Below are positions 12,502 through 24,270 of a stretch of 64,000 nt of DNA, piece by piece. The translations under genes were made by a program, and so were the position numbers. How positions within the stretch are numbered: position 1 is the first letter of the stretch; each line of letters opens with the position of its first letter. The notes under the pieces are model-generated. The model did not search any database, was not told the origin of the DNA, and worked only from the letters and a program-made list of their open reading frames with translations. The stretch covers positions 3,526,073-3,590,072 of the forward strand of contig CM040429.1 in NCBI GenBank assembly GCA_022702705.1. Reading direction: 5' to 3'. This DNA is from Papilionanthe hookeriana x Papilionanthe teres. Lineage: Eukaryota; Streptophyta; Magnoliopsida; Asparagales; Orchidaceae.

Positions 12502-13179
12502 ATGATTCCCATAATTTTCATTTTTCAAATATGCAGAAAAAATTTTAATTGTTTTTTGTTTAATACTAAACGTTTATTTATTAATGTTGTTTTGAAGTGA
12601 GGGGAAGTTGGATGGAATTGTATGTTGGCAACTGTGAAATGGAACACATTTCACTATGAGCTAACAGTGTAAAATTTTATTTTGAATAAAAAATTAAGTA
12701 TAATATTTATTATCTTTCTAGTAAAATATAATGTATTTTAAGACTGGCCATCACGATATTTTTTTTATTAAACTTCGATTTTGGCATATTAAATAGAGGA
12801 TATGTCCCATAAAGTTAAGATAAGTTTTATAAAAGGGGGAGTTGGGGGGAATCTAATCTTTTATGAGTTAGATATGAAGAGTGCTGAGAATCTTCAAAAT
12901 TTGTAATACATGGATTTGCATACATACCCCCTTAATTCTAAGAAACATCCGTCTCTGAATTTTAATATTTATGAGCGGTGTGACGCTCATAAATGCACAT
13001 AGACATATATTCTCTTCTTGATAATGGTGGTATTTTGGTGGTCAGTTCATCTCGATGGGTACTCCTCGAATGTACTCCATGGGTCAACTAAGTGGCTGAA
13101 ACTTTAGTTGATCAATTTAATATATCCACTCGTCAAGTTAGCTTGAAAGTTGATACTTTGACAAATAAATTTGGTAGAC

Positions 13180-13390
13180 CACTGCTGACCTCCGTCGACT
13201 GCCGCCGACCTCTATTGATCATCGCCAACCACCGTCGCCGACCTCTATTGATCACCTCCAACCACCGTCGACTATCACATACCGTCGTCAACTATGGTTG
13301 ATTTCCGTCGTCGACAATCACCGACCTCTGTTAATCGCTGTCGATCACTACTAACTACTATCGTCAATTACCACTAACTAGACGCTGTCA
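13180..13390. repeat. Degenerate minisatellite rich in CCGTCGACC/CCGACCTCT
   Basis: Repeated short blocks such as CCGCCGACCTCTATTGATCA and CCACCGTCG form an irregular tandem array. It lies at the right end of copy A and has no counterpart at the end of copy B. The 69-codon plus-strand frame across it reflects the repeat and is not evidence for a gene. Confidence 0.6.
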
Positions 13391-13479
13391 ATCGAAACTG
13401 TAATTTGAAGAATATAATCACTCTTTCCCTTCTGTGGGACAAGAGATTTATGTAATCATCAATTAATAGTAAATTTTCG

Positions 13480-13650
13480 CAACTGGGCAAGACCCCGTGG
13501 TTTTTCCCTTTACTGGTTTTCCACATAAAAACTTTTGGAGTCGTCACTGCTTATTTTCTTTTTCATCTGTGTGTGTGCTATATTCTCGTACAACGCTGAG
13601 ACGATAAATCCGTCACTCTACCGCCCCAAATTTTCTAGCAGGCAACTAGG
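13480..13650 (+). repeat. Fragment resembling the 3' part of a copia LTR
   Basis: The succession GACCCCGTGGTTTTTCCC, GGTTTTCCACATAAAAAC and a T-rich tail is a familiar arrangement in the R-U5 part of many plant copia LTRs. No matching partner LTR, primer-binding site or target duplication is visible. Confidence 0.4.
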
Positions 13651-14639
13651 GGCTGCGGCTTTTTAAAAAAATACTTGTAAATGTGTAATGAAGAAAACAA
13701 TTTTCTAGAAAGATGTGATGATAGTTATAAATATACATCTTTTTAAAATAATGAGATCAAATTGAAAAAACAGCTTCCCATCACAGAATTTTCTAGAAGC
13801 AACAATAAAGTATTTCCCCAAAAAATTGTAGCGGCCGTCTAGAACACAAATTTGTCAAACAAACCCTTACTCTACTCTGTAAGTAAAAATAATAGTTGTT
13901 AAATAACAAATTCTTACTAATATTTTACTTTAATTCTCAATTCACCAAACTCAATATTCTTATCAAGTTTCTCCTTTGAACAGGTTATATATTAAACAAA
14001 ACAATATCTAGAATTGTGAATTATTAGTTTAATTTGAACCACAAATTTTTTTTATTTGAAGAAAAAAATAAATAACGAGGCTGCGTGGAAAGTATAGTGT
14101 CCAAGTCAGATCAAAATCTTACTTCTCCGTTAATTTATCCTTTTTTTTTAATTATTTTTTTAGGTTTTGGTAAACCAATATAGAAATTTGAGAAAGTCAG
14201 AAAAATTTAAGATTTGAAATGAGTCCGCACGTTTGGGAAATGTTTTTTTTGTATTTTTAATTTATTTATTTATGAAGATGTGATGAGTTGGAATATTATT
14301 AACTACAATTAAGAAAATATAAATAAGCATAAAAAAAGAAGCTCAAAATGTGTCAAATCATCTGGTTAATTAACTGGATGTTTTTAAATTGAAATTAAAA
14401 TTAATGGCTAAAATAGAACCGGAGAGGCATAGTTTTCTTGCTTCCCTAAATTGAAACATGTCCACCTTACGACAACTATTCATTTTATTTTATTTATTGT
14501 TATTATTATTTGTTTTAGTAATTCTACTTGGAGAGTTCGAGGAAGCAGGTAAATAATCCATTGACCAAAATCTCTATTTCATGAGTACTTTCTTATAAAT
14601 TTCTACGGCACAATTTTCTAATAAATTTTATGATTTTTT

Positions 14640-16085
14640 TCTTTTTTTTTATTATTATTTTTTTTTATTGTTATTATTATTTTTTTGTAATATGGTTATT
14701 TATGTTTACAGCAGTATTCATTGGCTAGGTAAGTGAGCCGAGTTAAGTCCTGAGTGACTTGAGTTTGGCTCAATAAGTAGCTCATCAAGTGAGATCAATG
14801 AGCGAAGAAGCCAAGCTCGAGTGAGCCATAACTCGACTAGTTAGCTTATCTCATTTAAAAAGTAATTGATACACCTCCAACAAATTTTTATCATGCAACA
14901 TGGATTTCAAAACTTGACACTAATCTAGAGATAACATATTGAGCAAGAAGTGTTCAAATTTTGATTAAAAATAATCAAGGACTAAGATTAGAGCAAACTT
15001 ATATTCAAATAGACAGGCATGATGAGACGAGCGCAACAATGACAAAATTGATTCAGTCATAGTCATATCAAGCCCAAATCAAGCCTTTAATCTACTCTAG
15101 AAAGCTTATAGTGCATTAACTTGAAGTCGAACATAATTTAAATCTGACAAGTGCATAGGTAAATCAAGCTTCTTGGCGAGGCGAATCCAACTAGACGAAG
15201 ACCTCTCAATTCTGATATCATTAATGCGCTTAAGCGTTCACTGAACACTTTCTTCTCAATGTAATTTTTTTGGGTCATCCAATCGAGTAGTCTATATTTC
15301 TCTCCTATACTTTTTAGAAAGATCTCTCACAGACTCTCTCAATAGAGCCTTACTCTCCCGATTTATAAGTGGGGACCTGGATCTTGAGCCAAAAGAAAAT
15401 TGAAGCCCGAACGAGGAGTTGAAGTCCAACACTCCTACTCTTGCACCGTCCACCATGTTGGTTGCCCCCTGGTTGTTGTGGTGAAGCTACAGACCGAGTC
15501 AAGAATTGCATTGCAGAGCGATGACACATTGTGTGAAGCAACAACCAACATCGTATAATCATGATGCATCACACAGAGGAGTGTATAATCCTGAACGTCG
15601 TGCCAACCTTGAAAACTAGTATACCAAAGCATTAACAACTACTCCCGCTACAACCGGTTTCTCTGTATAACTCTTTCGTGCCTATGGGACAAGAGCTTGT
15701 ACATATAATTACTAAATCATATCGAATCATTTCAATTGGGCTATGCCTCCTTGTTTTTTTCCTTTTTTGGGTTCTTCTGATGTTTCTATCCATCACTTTT
15801 ATTACCCATTTGTGTATTGAAATCTCGAACAACGCTTACCCAATAATTCATTATTTTACTAGCACGAATTCTCTAAAGACATCAATAATTAATATAAATT
15901 ATATTCAAAATAAAAGAAAATATAACAATGGAAGAATTATATATGTATAACTAATTAAATTTAATATTGCATTATCTCAAGCTAAATTTTTGGATAGATA
16001 TTTTTAATATTTAAATTTTGATTATAATATTTCGCCTTTCTCATTGCTTTTATTATTCTCAATATTCTGTTAGCTTTAGCTAAAA
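14640..16085. other. Insert in copy B, unclassified
   Basis: Breaks the homology between 'CACAATTTTCTA' (14610s) and 'TTTATTTTTTTGTCATCTTC' (16090s). It starts with a poly-T/ATT tract (14634-14695). A GAGCTCG-rich patch (14715-14870) resembles family C. The region 15280-15850 is less AT-rich, with frames up to 90 codons and no recognisable motif. Confidence 0.45.
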
Positions 16086-17893
16086 AGACCTTTATTTTTT
16101 TGTCATCTTCATGCCTCTAAATTCTTTATTGCTCCTTTCAATTCATTTATCGGATGAAGTTATGTGAAGCAATAATTTCAAACTCTATATATCTTTTTAA
16201 AATTACATTAAAAATAATATTTTATCTTATATTAAATAATGAAAATTTAAATTATTCTGTTTCAGTGCACGGCTTTTACAAATTACATAAAAGCAACCAA
16301 AAATGAGTTCAACTTAAAATAAATTATTTTATTTTATTTTCATCTGCATGAAACCAAATAAAGTTTTTAAAAGAATTTAAAAATTCCCCCATTAGCTTAT
16401 ACTGAGTAATTAATTAAAAAATCACTTAAAATTTAAGGAAAAAAATATTTTGATGAGAAAGAGTTTTGAAACATTGAATTTATTTATATATTCAAATTTT
16501 ATATTACACATATCACCTAACAAATTCAAAAGTTTTAGTCCTAAATTAATTAAAAATTAAATTAACATGTCTTTATACACTCTTTTTTCCTTCAATTTTC
16601 TTTCATATTTATATAAAATAAAATTAATAATTATTTTAATCAGTAAATATAAATTTTTTGGGGTAATTTATTTTATACAAATTTCGAAGTGAGACTAATT
16701 AAGATGACATTTTCTCATGGAGAGTTTTACAACATCAATATACATAGTATGAAAAGCAATAATAAAAAATTAAGAAAAAAAAATGTATAAAAGTCTAATT
16801 CAGACATAAGGAAATAGACTCAAGTTACTGACTAAATTAAAATGTCCTTGGTATTGGATTTTTATTATTTCATTTAATTAAAAGGTAATTTTTTATTTAT
16901 AAAACAGCTAGCTACTCAAGTAATAATCTTCACTAATATATATAAGTATATTATTTTAGAGTACTTTTTGGTAAGTTGTTATCTGCATTTATTAAAAATT
17001 ATTTTAAACAGCTTTTATCCATATAATTATAGGCTTATCTTATTTCATTTTTAATACTTTGCACATTAGTTTTATTTGTAAGTTTAGCCGACATATTTTC
17101 AATTTCTTATTATATGTTTTCAAGGAGGATTTACATTTGCTCATTTCCTGAGTATTAATGAGCAAATATGGTGCTTAATTGTTATTAGCAGAGGGCAGCC
17201 GACGGCGGTTGAAGAATACTGATGAGTGGTGGTCAATAGTGGTCGATGGTTGTAGAAGAAGGTGGCGTTCGCAAGACCATCAGTGTGGAACAGAAAACCT
17301 CATATCCTACTCCAAATCTCGAGCGTCCTCAAATTAAAGGTCTAGATCCCCCTTTCATAAAGGGGGCATGACATTTTTGATAAAATCTGGCAGATGCCTC
17401 CTTGCAAATAGAGAATGATCTCCATCGGACGGTCTGAAGAGATTCCTTAGATCAAACAATGTTTGTTGAACATTCGAATGCCTCGATGAAGTTGGAATTG
17501 AGTGATTTTGAGCTCATTACACGCGCTTGTTGCGACATTTGATTTTTTCATAAACTCGTTAGATTTAGGTTACTTTTGACCTTCTAATTGAAGACTAGAA
17601 GCTCTCAAAGATGGTTTAACGACTAGATCTGACTTTGATTTGACTATGAATAGATCAATTTTAGTTTTATGTTGCTCGTATTATCGAGCTAGTTAGCTTG
17701 ACTATAGATTTGCTAAAATCAGAGTTGTGGATGAATTTTAATTGAAATTTGAACGCACTTTGCTAAACATAATATTATCTCGCTCTTCGAGATCCATGCC
17801 GATGTTGAAAATTTATTAATGTAATATTAATGATTCTATATGAACTTATTTCTCTGATCGATTATACCAATTAAAATTTCAGCAAGTCCTTAG

Positions 17894-17898
17894 CTGCC
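17894..17898. other. Putative target-site duplicate CTGCC (left)
   Basis: CTGCC immediately before TGTTGACCTC; the same five bases follow ...GCCGACA at 23994-23998. Confidence 0.5.
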
Positions 17899-18883
17899 TG
17901 TTGACCTCATTTTTGAGGTCATTCTTTTCTCCTTCTAGCCTAAGATCTAGCCTTAGGATCTTCCTATTTTGGACTATCTTAGAGGACTAGACTGGGACCC
18001 ACTATGTTTAGAAATCCGAGCCATTTCCTCGCTCCTCGAAGTTTCATATGGACGGTTTAAAATCCTCGACATCCGTTTGAGTCGATTAAAAGCCGACGTA
18101 TTGAAACTCTTGATGAGTTCCTATAGGGATTTAAAAGCCATAGGTGGACCCCACTACGTGCGACGTTTGAATTTTTGCCACGAGCAATATGCTTGGCTAT
18201 GGTTCTCGCCTAGGCGAAGACCGGTCGTTAATTTGCTCGATAAGTGGCTCCGGTCGGGTCAAAATAAATTCATTTTTGCGGCGTTACGCAAATTTAATTT
18301 AAATTGATACGACCGTCGGCGAACTTGTCCGAACGACCCCGGATGATGAAACGGACTGCGCCGATGCGTCCGGAACGTCGATTTTAGCCGGGAAAGACAT
18401 ATAACTTGATAAGGTTTCGAGTCGACTCGAATCACGCGTAAATTGGCGATTTTAAATAAAATGATAATATAAATAGATTTTTTTTATATATGATAAACAT
18501 ATATATATATATTTTTTTTCTTGCCCTAATCCTAATCTCACGGGTGCGGGCACTCGTTCACTCTCCCCATTCTCACGCACGCGCCTTCGATCCCTTTCCC
18601 TGTGCCCTAACCGGTCCTCGCCGTTTCCTTCTTCGATAGCGGCCGGATTCGAGAAGTTTCCAGCCGGTTTCCCGGTCGCCTCTCCCTTCGCCGACCACGA
18701 CCGACATTTTTTTTCCGGTTATAACTGCCGGTCGTATTTCCTAACTGTCTCTCCCGCCCGAACGAGTCAGGTAACCTTCCCTGTGGCTTGTTTCGGTCGG
18801 TTCTCCCGCTAGTAGTAGAGTTCTCGTCACCGTCGGTCTTCACCGACATTCTGCTTCGGCAGGAGTCTTCTATCCCTGTTGCC

Positions 18884-18891
18884 TATAAATA
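18884..18891 (+). promoter_or_regulatory. TATA box of the large LTR
   Basis: TATAAATA follows a GC-rich zone and is followed about 20 bases on by the purine-rich GCAAGAGAGTAAGGG, a plausible start region. No other sequence in the 6.1 kb looks as much like a core promoter. Confidence 0.55.
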
Positions 18892-21210
18892 CCTCTCTTC
18901 GCAAGAGAGTAAGGGCTGGCGGAAATTTTCTTTTCTTAAGTTTGATTTTTCTGAGTTTTCTTTGAGAAAAGTTCTGAGGTAAAGAAGGAGAAAAAGTTTA
19001 AGGGCTATCGATCCTTTTGAGAGATTTGAGATTCTCTTGTTCGTGATTGCTATCGTGTCTCAAATTTTATCAAGGTGAGTTCTTCCTTTCCTCTTTTCTT
19101 CAGCCATCTAAGTTGGTGATTGTTTTTGAAATTCTCTTACACCTCTGTTCGGAGGACTAAGAGTTAAAGATGAGATACTTAATTTCAAATCAGTGAATAT
19201 ACTATTGTTTGCTATCTATTTCATCTTGAATCATTGGAATATGTAATCCATTTTAGTCTTTTCCATGGAAACGAATTGAGCCCGTGAATAGCATATACAT
19301 TAGAATTTCTTCTGGATTATTACCGGTGATTGAAAAAGTTGGGAATTCACTAATGTGAGCCAGAGATTTTTTTTTTCCTTTGATCTTTTCTTGCTACGGG
19401 CTTACGTTCTATTCCAGATCAAATTGCAAGGGATTTTCATTCAATGAATTGAAGTCCTTATTTGATCATATATAATTTGTTTGTAATGTTCTTTATATAT
19501 CTTTAATGTGTAGATCACACATTGTTGCAAGATTCATAACGGGAACAAACTTAAGATATTTTCATTATGTCTTATTCGATTCATGTTTTTCTTCTCTTTT
19601 AAGAAGAATAAATGTGTTGGGTTGTACTTTTCCGCTTAAGACTTATTTTGGAAATGGTTCTTGCGATTTGAGAGATTCTTGTTTGATTGTTGTTTCTGAG
19701 TTTCTGATTTTATTGGAGGAAAGTTTTCCTTCTATTCCCCCTGCTCCCTTTCTTCTTTCCCTTCTTATTATTCTTGTTTTATTAACTGTTTTATGAAATA
19801 TATTTATGGCTGATTTCTGGATAATTGAGGAATGGCATGGCATTCTTAGTTAGTTCTTAATTTGTAAAACATCTCAAGGCTAGAATTTCTTCGTTGTTTT
19901 ATATATATTCAGAGGGAATTTCAGTGTCTTTTTCTTGGAAGATCTTTATGTACATTAAGTCTTGAATCGGTGACGTTGTGAATCAACCCATCCTGTTTCA
20001 TGCCATTATACTTTGAGAGTATAGCTGCTTATCTGAGGATTGGTATTACATGCATACCTTACCCATGGATTGATTCAACTGAATCAAATTGTTGTTGAAG
20101 GCTTCATATTAGTGATAACATATGGATTTAAAGAGCTGTAATTGATTTAGTCATGTATTTAATAAAAGAATGTGTCAGTTAGTATTTCTTTATCCCGATT
20201 TTGGAAAGCTGCGGTGTTGGTCTTTGCCTGCCCCTTTTAAAAAAAACCAGTTAATGAGTTTCTTTTGTCTTTGTTTTTGCTGAAGCTGAACTTTGAAAAT
20301 TCTGGGATTTCCTTTGAGTTCATTTGTTGGAACTCAACTTTCCAGATTTGGATATTAGGGAGAATTTTAATTGGCTGGGTTTTGACTTACTCGATTCTCT
20401 TGAGTTCAGGATCCCTGCTAGTCGTTGTCTTTCCTTTTCTTTCCTCTTCTTGGATAGATTGAGGGTAAAAATTCATTCCCATTTTCTTTCCTTTAGTTGA
20501 TTTATGGAGCATTCTCGTAAAGTAAAATCTGCTTTATCTAATTATGAGGAGCTACTTTCCTCTAACACTTGTTTTAGCTAACGTGAATCACGGATGGATT
20601 TTATACTTTATTTTGGCCAATGGATCTATGACTATCTGTTACACTTTACATCTGATGTGTTTCTCGTTTGAATGGGAATTCTCCATAAGCTATTATTTTT
20701 TTTTATGCTGATTTAAGAAAGTTTCAAATATTCATTTTGGTGGCTGCTTTAAAATCTAGGCTTGGGATAGTAGCAGCTTGCTTTGTACTACCCTACCATT
20801 TGGGTTTGAAGAGGCTATTGTCAACTTTGCTTTTCTTTATAATTTGGAATAAAGACTAGTAGCTAGTCTATCTTTGCTTCATGATTTAAATTCAAACAAG
20901 AAAAAAAAAAAATTTGAAGTTAGTTCATTCTTTGATTTACAATCCGATCTATTGGAAGTTGCAACAAGTTTTTTTTTTTATTATTTTTTTTTTTGAATCC
21001 TTTTGGGAATTGCGGCAAGTTGTTTTTTGAAAGTAATGGTTGGATATTCGTCGAATTGGATGCTGAAATAAAGAAAGGCTAATAAATGGATGTATATCGA
21101 GAAATTTATATGTTGTGCATACCTCATTTTGAAATCGAAATTTCTACTACTATTCTGATTATTCTAAGCTAAGAACATTTATATATATAAATATTGTGCA
21201 TGTTTTTTTT

Positions 21211-21410
21211 AGGATATTACATAGCTAACACCCAAAGTTTAATATTTATGTTTTTTTTTTTTTTTTTTTTTTTAAGAAGGTGTTACTTTTGAAAACACAG
21301 CAACAAAGATATTTTAACAAGATATGATAATTTGAAAATGCCCTGTATATAAATGTTAAAGTTTCGGTGCTAGTTATGTAAATACATAAGAATTATCTTG
21401 TATATATACA
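21211..21410. repeat. Foldback family A copy inside the large LTR
   Basis: Carries ATTACATAGCTAACACCCAA at the left and the inverted GTTATGTAAATACATAAGAA at the right, separated by a poly-T tract. Its position inside the LTR means it either jumped in later or was part of the LTR's history. Confidence 0.6.
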
Positions 21411-21714
21411 TGGATGTGAATGCTTATTCCATTTAACATTTTCATAAGCTCGAAACTTTGATGATGATGGGTGCCATGAAATCACTGGAGCATTATTTTC
21501 ACATCGTAGTTGGATATATTTAAATACTTAAAAATGCATATGGAATATCAAAGCGGGGGCATAAGTCGGACATGCGGGGTACAGGCAATGATGCACACTC
21601 GAATAATCGTGCTTTTATAGCCGAGACAAATAAAAAAAAATCAATACTCAATATTAGATGCCCATTTCACCTTGAGTTAGGTGGCTCTAATCCCTACTTT
21701 TAAGAAATTCGTGA

Positions 21715-22340
21715 ACCGACGACAGATACAACGACGTCAGATATTACACTGACATAATAACGGATATTACAACGATAGATACTGCCTTTGCACAACAATA
21801 AACATCTAGCTTGCACAACAGATACTACACTGCACTTGCACGACAATAAACACCACGCTTGCACAACAGATACTACGCCAATACATAAAACCAAATGTCA
21901 CACACATAACGCAACACACATCACATCACACATATAGCACAACACATATCACATCACACACATAGCACATCATACACAACGCATTTAGTACATCAAATCA
22001 AACATGACATATCAAACACATCACATCAAACACAACACATATAATTATTAAACTTATTACACACTACCCTACTACACATAACACATTGCACATTGCACAC
22101 TATACACTGTAGATTACACATACACATCACATATTAAATATCACACACACACACATATCATTTATCAAATCACATACACTACACATTACCATACCACACA
22201 CTATCCATTAAACACTATACACTATACACTATACACCAGTTAACACATATCACACATCACAGAACAGATACTACGACGTACCAGATGTTACACTGGTAAA
22301 GAGTTCAGATACTACAATAACAGATACTTCACTCTCAAAG
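21715..22340. repeat. CA-rich degenerate tandem region in the large LTR
   Basis: Two kinds of short repeats: 'ACAACAGATACTAC' units (21720-21890 and again 22260-22350) and a middle block of ACACATCACA/CATATCACA variants. It is strand-biased (almost no G on the plus strand in 21900-22260). Probably LTR-internal simple sequence; no coding capacity. Confidence 0.7.
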
Positions 22341-22726
22341 AATTCAGATATTACAAAACTGGTTCACTCACTAATTAAGTGGTAGGGATTAGGATTGCCT
22401 ACTCTAAGGTGATTTGCTTGGTGACTTTATTCGAGATTGATACGGACTTCGATACTTCGGGTTGCTCGTGAGATCGAGATAGAAAAAGAAGTCTACAGAC
22501 TGAGCCTATCCTCAAATAGAATTCTTATTCCCCCACTTTGATATATTATATGTTTATGGCTAAACTTGATTGTATAGTTGCTTGTAGCTATTAGCTTGTT
22601 TCTGAGACATCGATGGAGTTGGCCAGGTACATATTTTTTTATTGTACAGTTCATTTAGTTTCTTTATTACATGCATTTCTTTACTTTTGTATATACATTT
22701 ACCTGCATTTATGCTTTTCTTTTATG

Positions 22727-23057
22727 CTTGCCCCTAGGATAGGCCATCTAGGGCATGGTTAGTTTCTTTTTATTACACATGTTTATTTTAATTATTGCTT
22801 TTCTTTTATGCTTGCCCCTAGGATAGGCCATCTAGGGCATGGTTAGTTTCTTTTTTTTTTTTTACATGTTTATTTTTTATTATTGCTTCTTTTGCATACC
22901 TGCACTTGCCCCTAGGATAGGCCCTTTAGGGCATGTTTGTTTCCTTTTTTTTATTACACATGTTTTTTTCCTTATATATACCCTTAGGATAGGTCGTTCG
23001 AGGCATGGTCTTCTCCTTATATATACCCTTAGGATAGGTCGTTCGAGGCATGGTCTT
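22727..23057 (+). repeat. Tandem units GCCCCTAGGATAGGCC in the large LTR
   Basis: Three units with core CTTGCCCCTAGGATAGGCC begin near 22728, 22812 and 22906, followed by two adjacent near-identical units of about 42 bp with core CCCTTAGGATAGGTCGTTCG (about 22974-23057). The array has grown by at least two duplication steps. Confidence 0.8.
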
Positions 23058-23993
23058 CTCATTTCTCTCCTATCTTTATCCTTTCTCGAGACGAGACGAC
23101 AGAGGACGAATGAAGGATCTTCGATCGGACTTTCGTAGATTTAAATAACATCTATAGGGCGTTGAGGTTGTCATTTGATACGACATAAACCCTCACACTA
23201 TTTTTAAGACTTAGTACGATCGTACGATACGATATAAGTCCTAAACTGTTTAGGATTCCGAGGTTGTTGTCTGGCACGACATAAATCCTCTCATATTTTT
23301 GGGTCATTTACATATGACATGTAGATATAAATCCCAAAACCTCTAAATAATTTGCAAGATTGAAATATAAACACAACTTTACTTTCAAAGATGTCTAGCC
23401 CAACTATAGGTTAGTTTGAGATGTCACTGAAGCTCCTTCAGTATCTTCGACGTCTTCTACTTTTCATACCTTTGGATTCCGAAAATAACTATTCCACATT
23501 GAACCACTCCCTTTGATTTTCCTACAACCAATCTTGAAAACCTAAACGTTGATATTCTCGAAACATAAGCTTATGATCCTTATCGAGAGTTTTCAGGTGA
23601 CTTCGATTACTTAATATGTAATTAACTATAGAGCTCGCCTCATAGAGAATTAAGAACCAGATTAATTTAAACACTGCTCTAATTTGTGCGTTAGATAGGG
23701 AATTTGTCAGTTATAAAATACGCAGACGAAGATAGAGTCATAAAGTTTTAAGTTAGATAGTTAAGCTCTACTTAATAAGTTGAGTACGCTTCATCTTTCG
23801 GGATGATGTGTCAGCATGTAGTATCGTCGTTCAATTATTTAAACTATTTGATATGAGATCTATCCATGCCTCGTTATTTTCAAAATAAAAAAAATATATA
23901 TATATTATCATTTTCAAAAATAAAAAAAAATATTTTACCTATTACATTAAATTAAATTTTCAAATTTTATTTTCAAAGGAAAATTAGCCGACA

Positions 23994-23998
23994 CTGCC
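23994..23998. other. Putative target-site duplicate CTGCC (right)
   Basis: Pairs with 17894-17898. Confidence 0.5.
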
Positions 23999-24174
23999 AA
24001 ATAATTTTGCCTCGTGTCAGAAGGTCTAGCCATCAAATTAGAAAAAAAAAGATTTTTAATTAAAACGCTTTCGAAGAAAACAAATCTCAAAAAATTAATT
24101 ATATTACTAGCTCTTTTTAAAAAGGATAATCGAAAGCAATAAACACGTGATCAACCTTTCAAGCATATATCTTC

Positions 24175-24178
<4 letters not shown>

Positions 24179-24266
<88 letters not shown>
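24179..24266. repeat. (AT)n(GA)n compound microsatellite in copy B
   Basis: Homologue of 10040-10125, with similar lengths of both tracts. Confidence 0.95.

Positions 24267-24270
<4 letters not shown>

Larger units (their letters stand above)
6255..13190. repeat. Segmental duplication, copy A
   Basis: Collinear with copy B (13655-27480) in direct orientation. Matching blocks seen by eye: 6430-7200 with 13866-14640; 7190-8276 with 16085-17160; 9619-10041 with 17400-17812; 10042-12980 with 24179-27000; 12980-13190 with 27285-27480. The interval 8281-9618 has no partner in copy B. No intact gene lies in the duplicated DNA. It includes AT-rich DNA, a TATA-containing LTR-like patch near 11290-11450 and microsatellites. 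Confidence 0.85.
17899..23993 (+). mobile_element. Probable solo LTR of a large Ty3/gypsy-type element (about 6.1 kb)
   Basis: The segment interrupts copy B of the duplication, starts TGTTGACCTC, ends TTAGCCGACA (TG...CA) and is flanked by CTGCC on both sides. It contains no gag-pol sequence and no internal repeat of its start, as expected for a solo LTR left by recombination between two LTRs. A GC-rich promoter zone (18300-18880), a TATA box, a leader with a splice-donor-like CAAGGTGAGT at 19071-19080, a long T-rich tract (19080-21200), a CA-rich tract and tandem repeats lie within it. Very long LTRs of this kind are known in plant gypsy lineages (Tekay/Del, Ogre/Tat). The exact right end rests on a 5-bp match and could be wrong. 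Confidence 0.55.

Noticed and set aside
17969..18307. 112-codon plus-strand frame as a host gene
   Set aside because: Lies in the less AT-rich 5' part of the probable solo LTR, has no motif and precedes the TATA box.
21900..22260. CA-rich block as a telomere-like or CRISPR-like array
   Set aside because: Units are irregular, with no fixed repeat or spacer length and no telomere heptamer.
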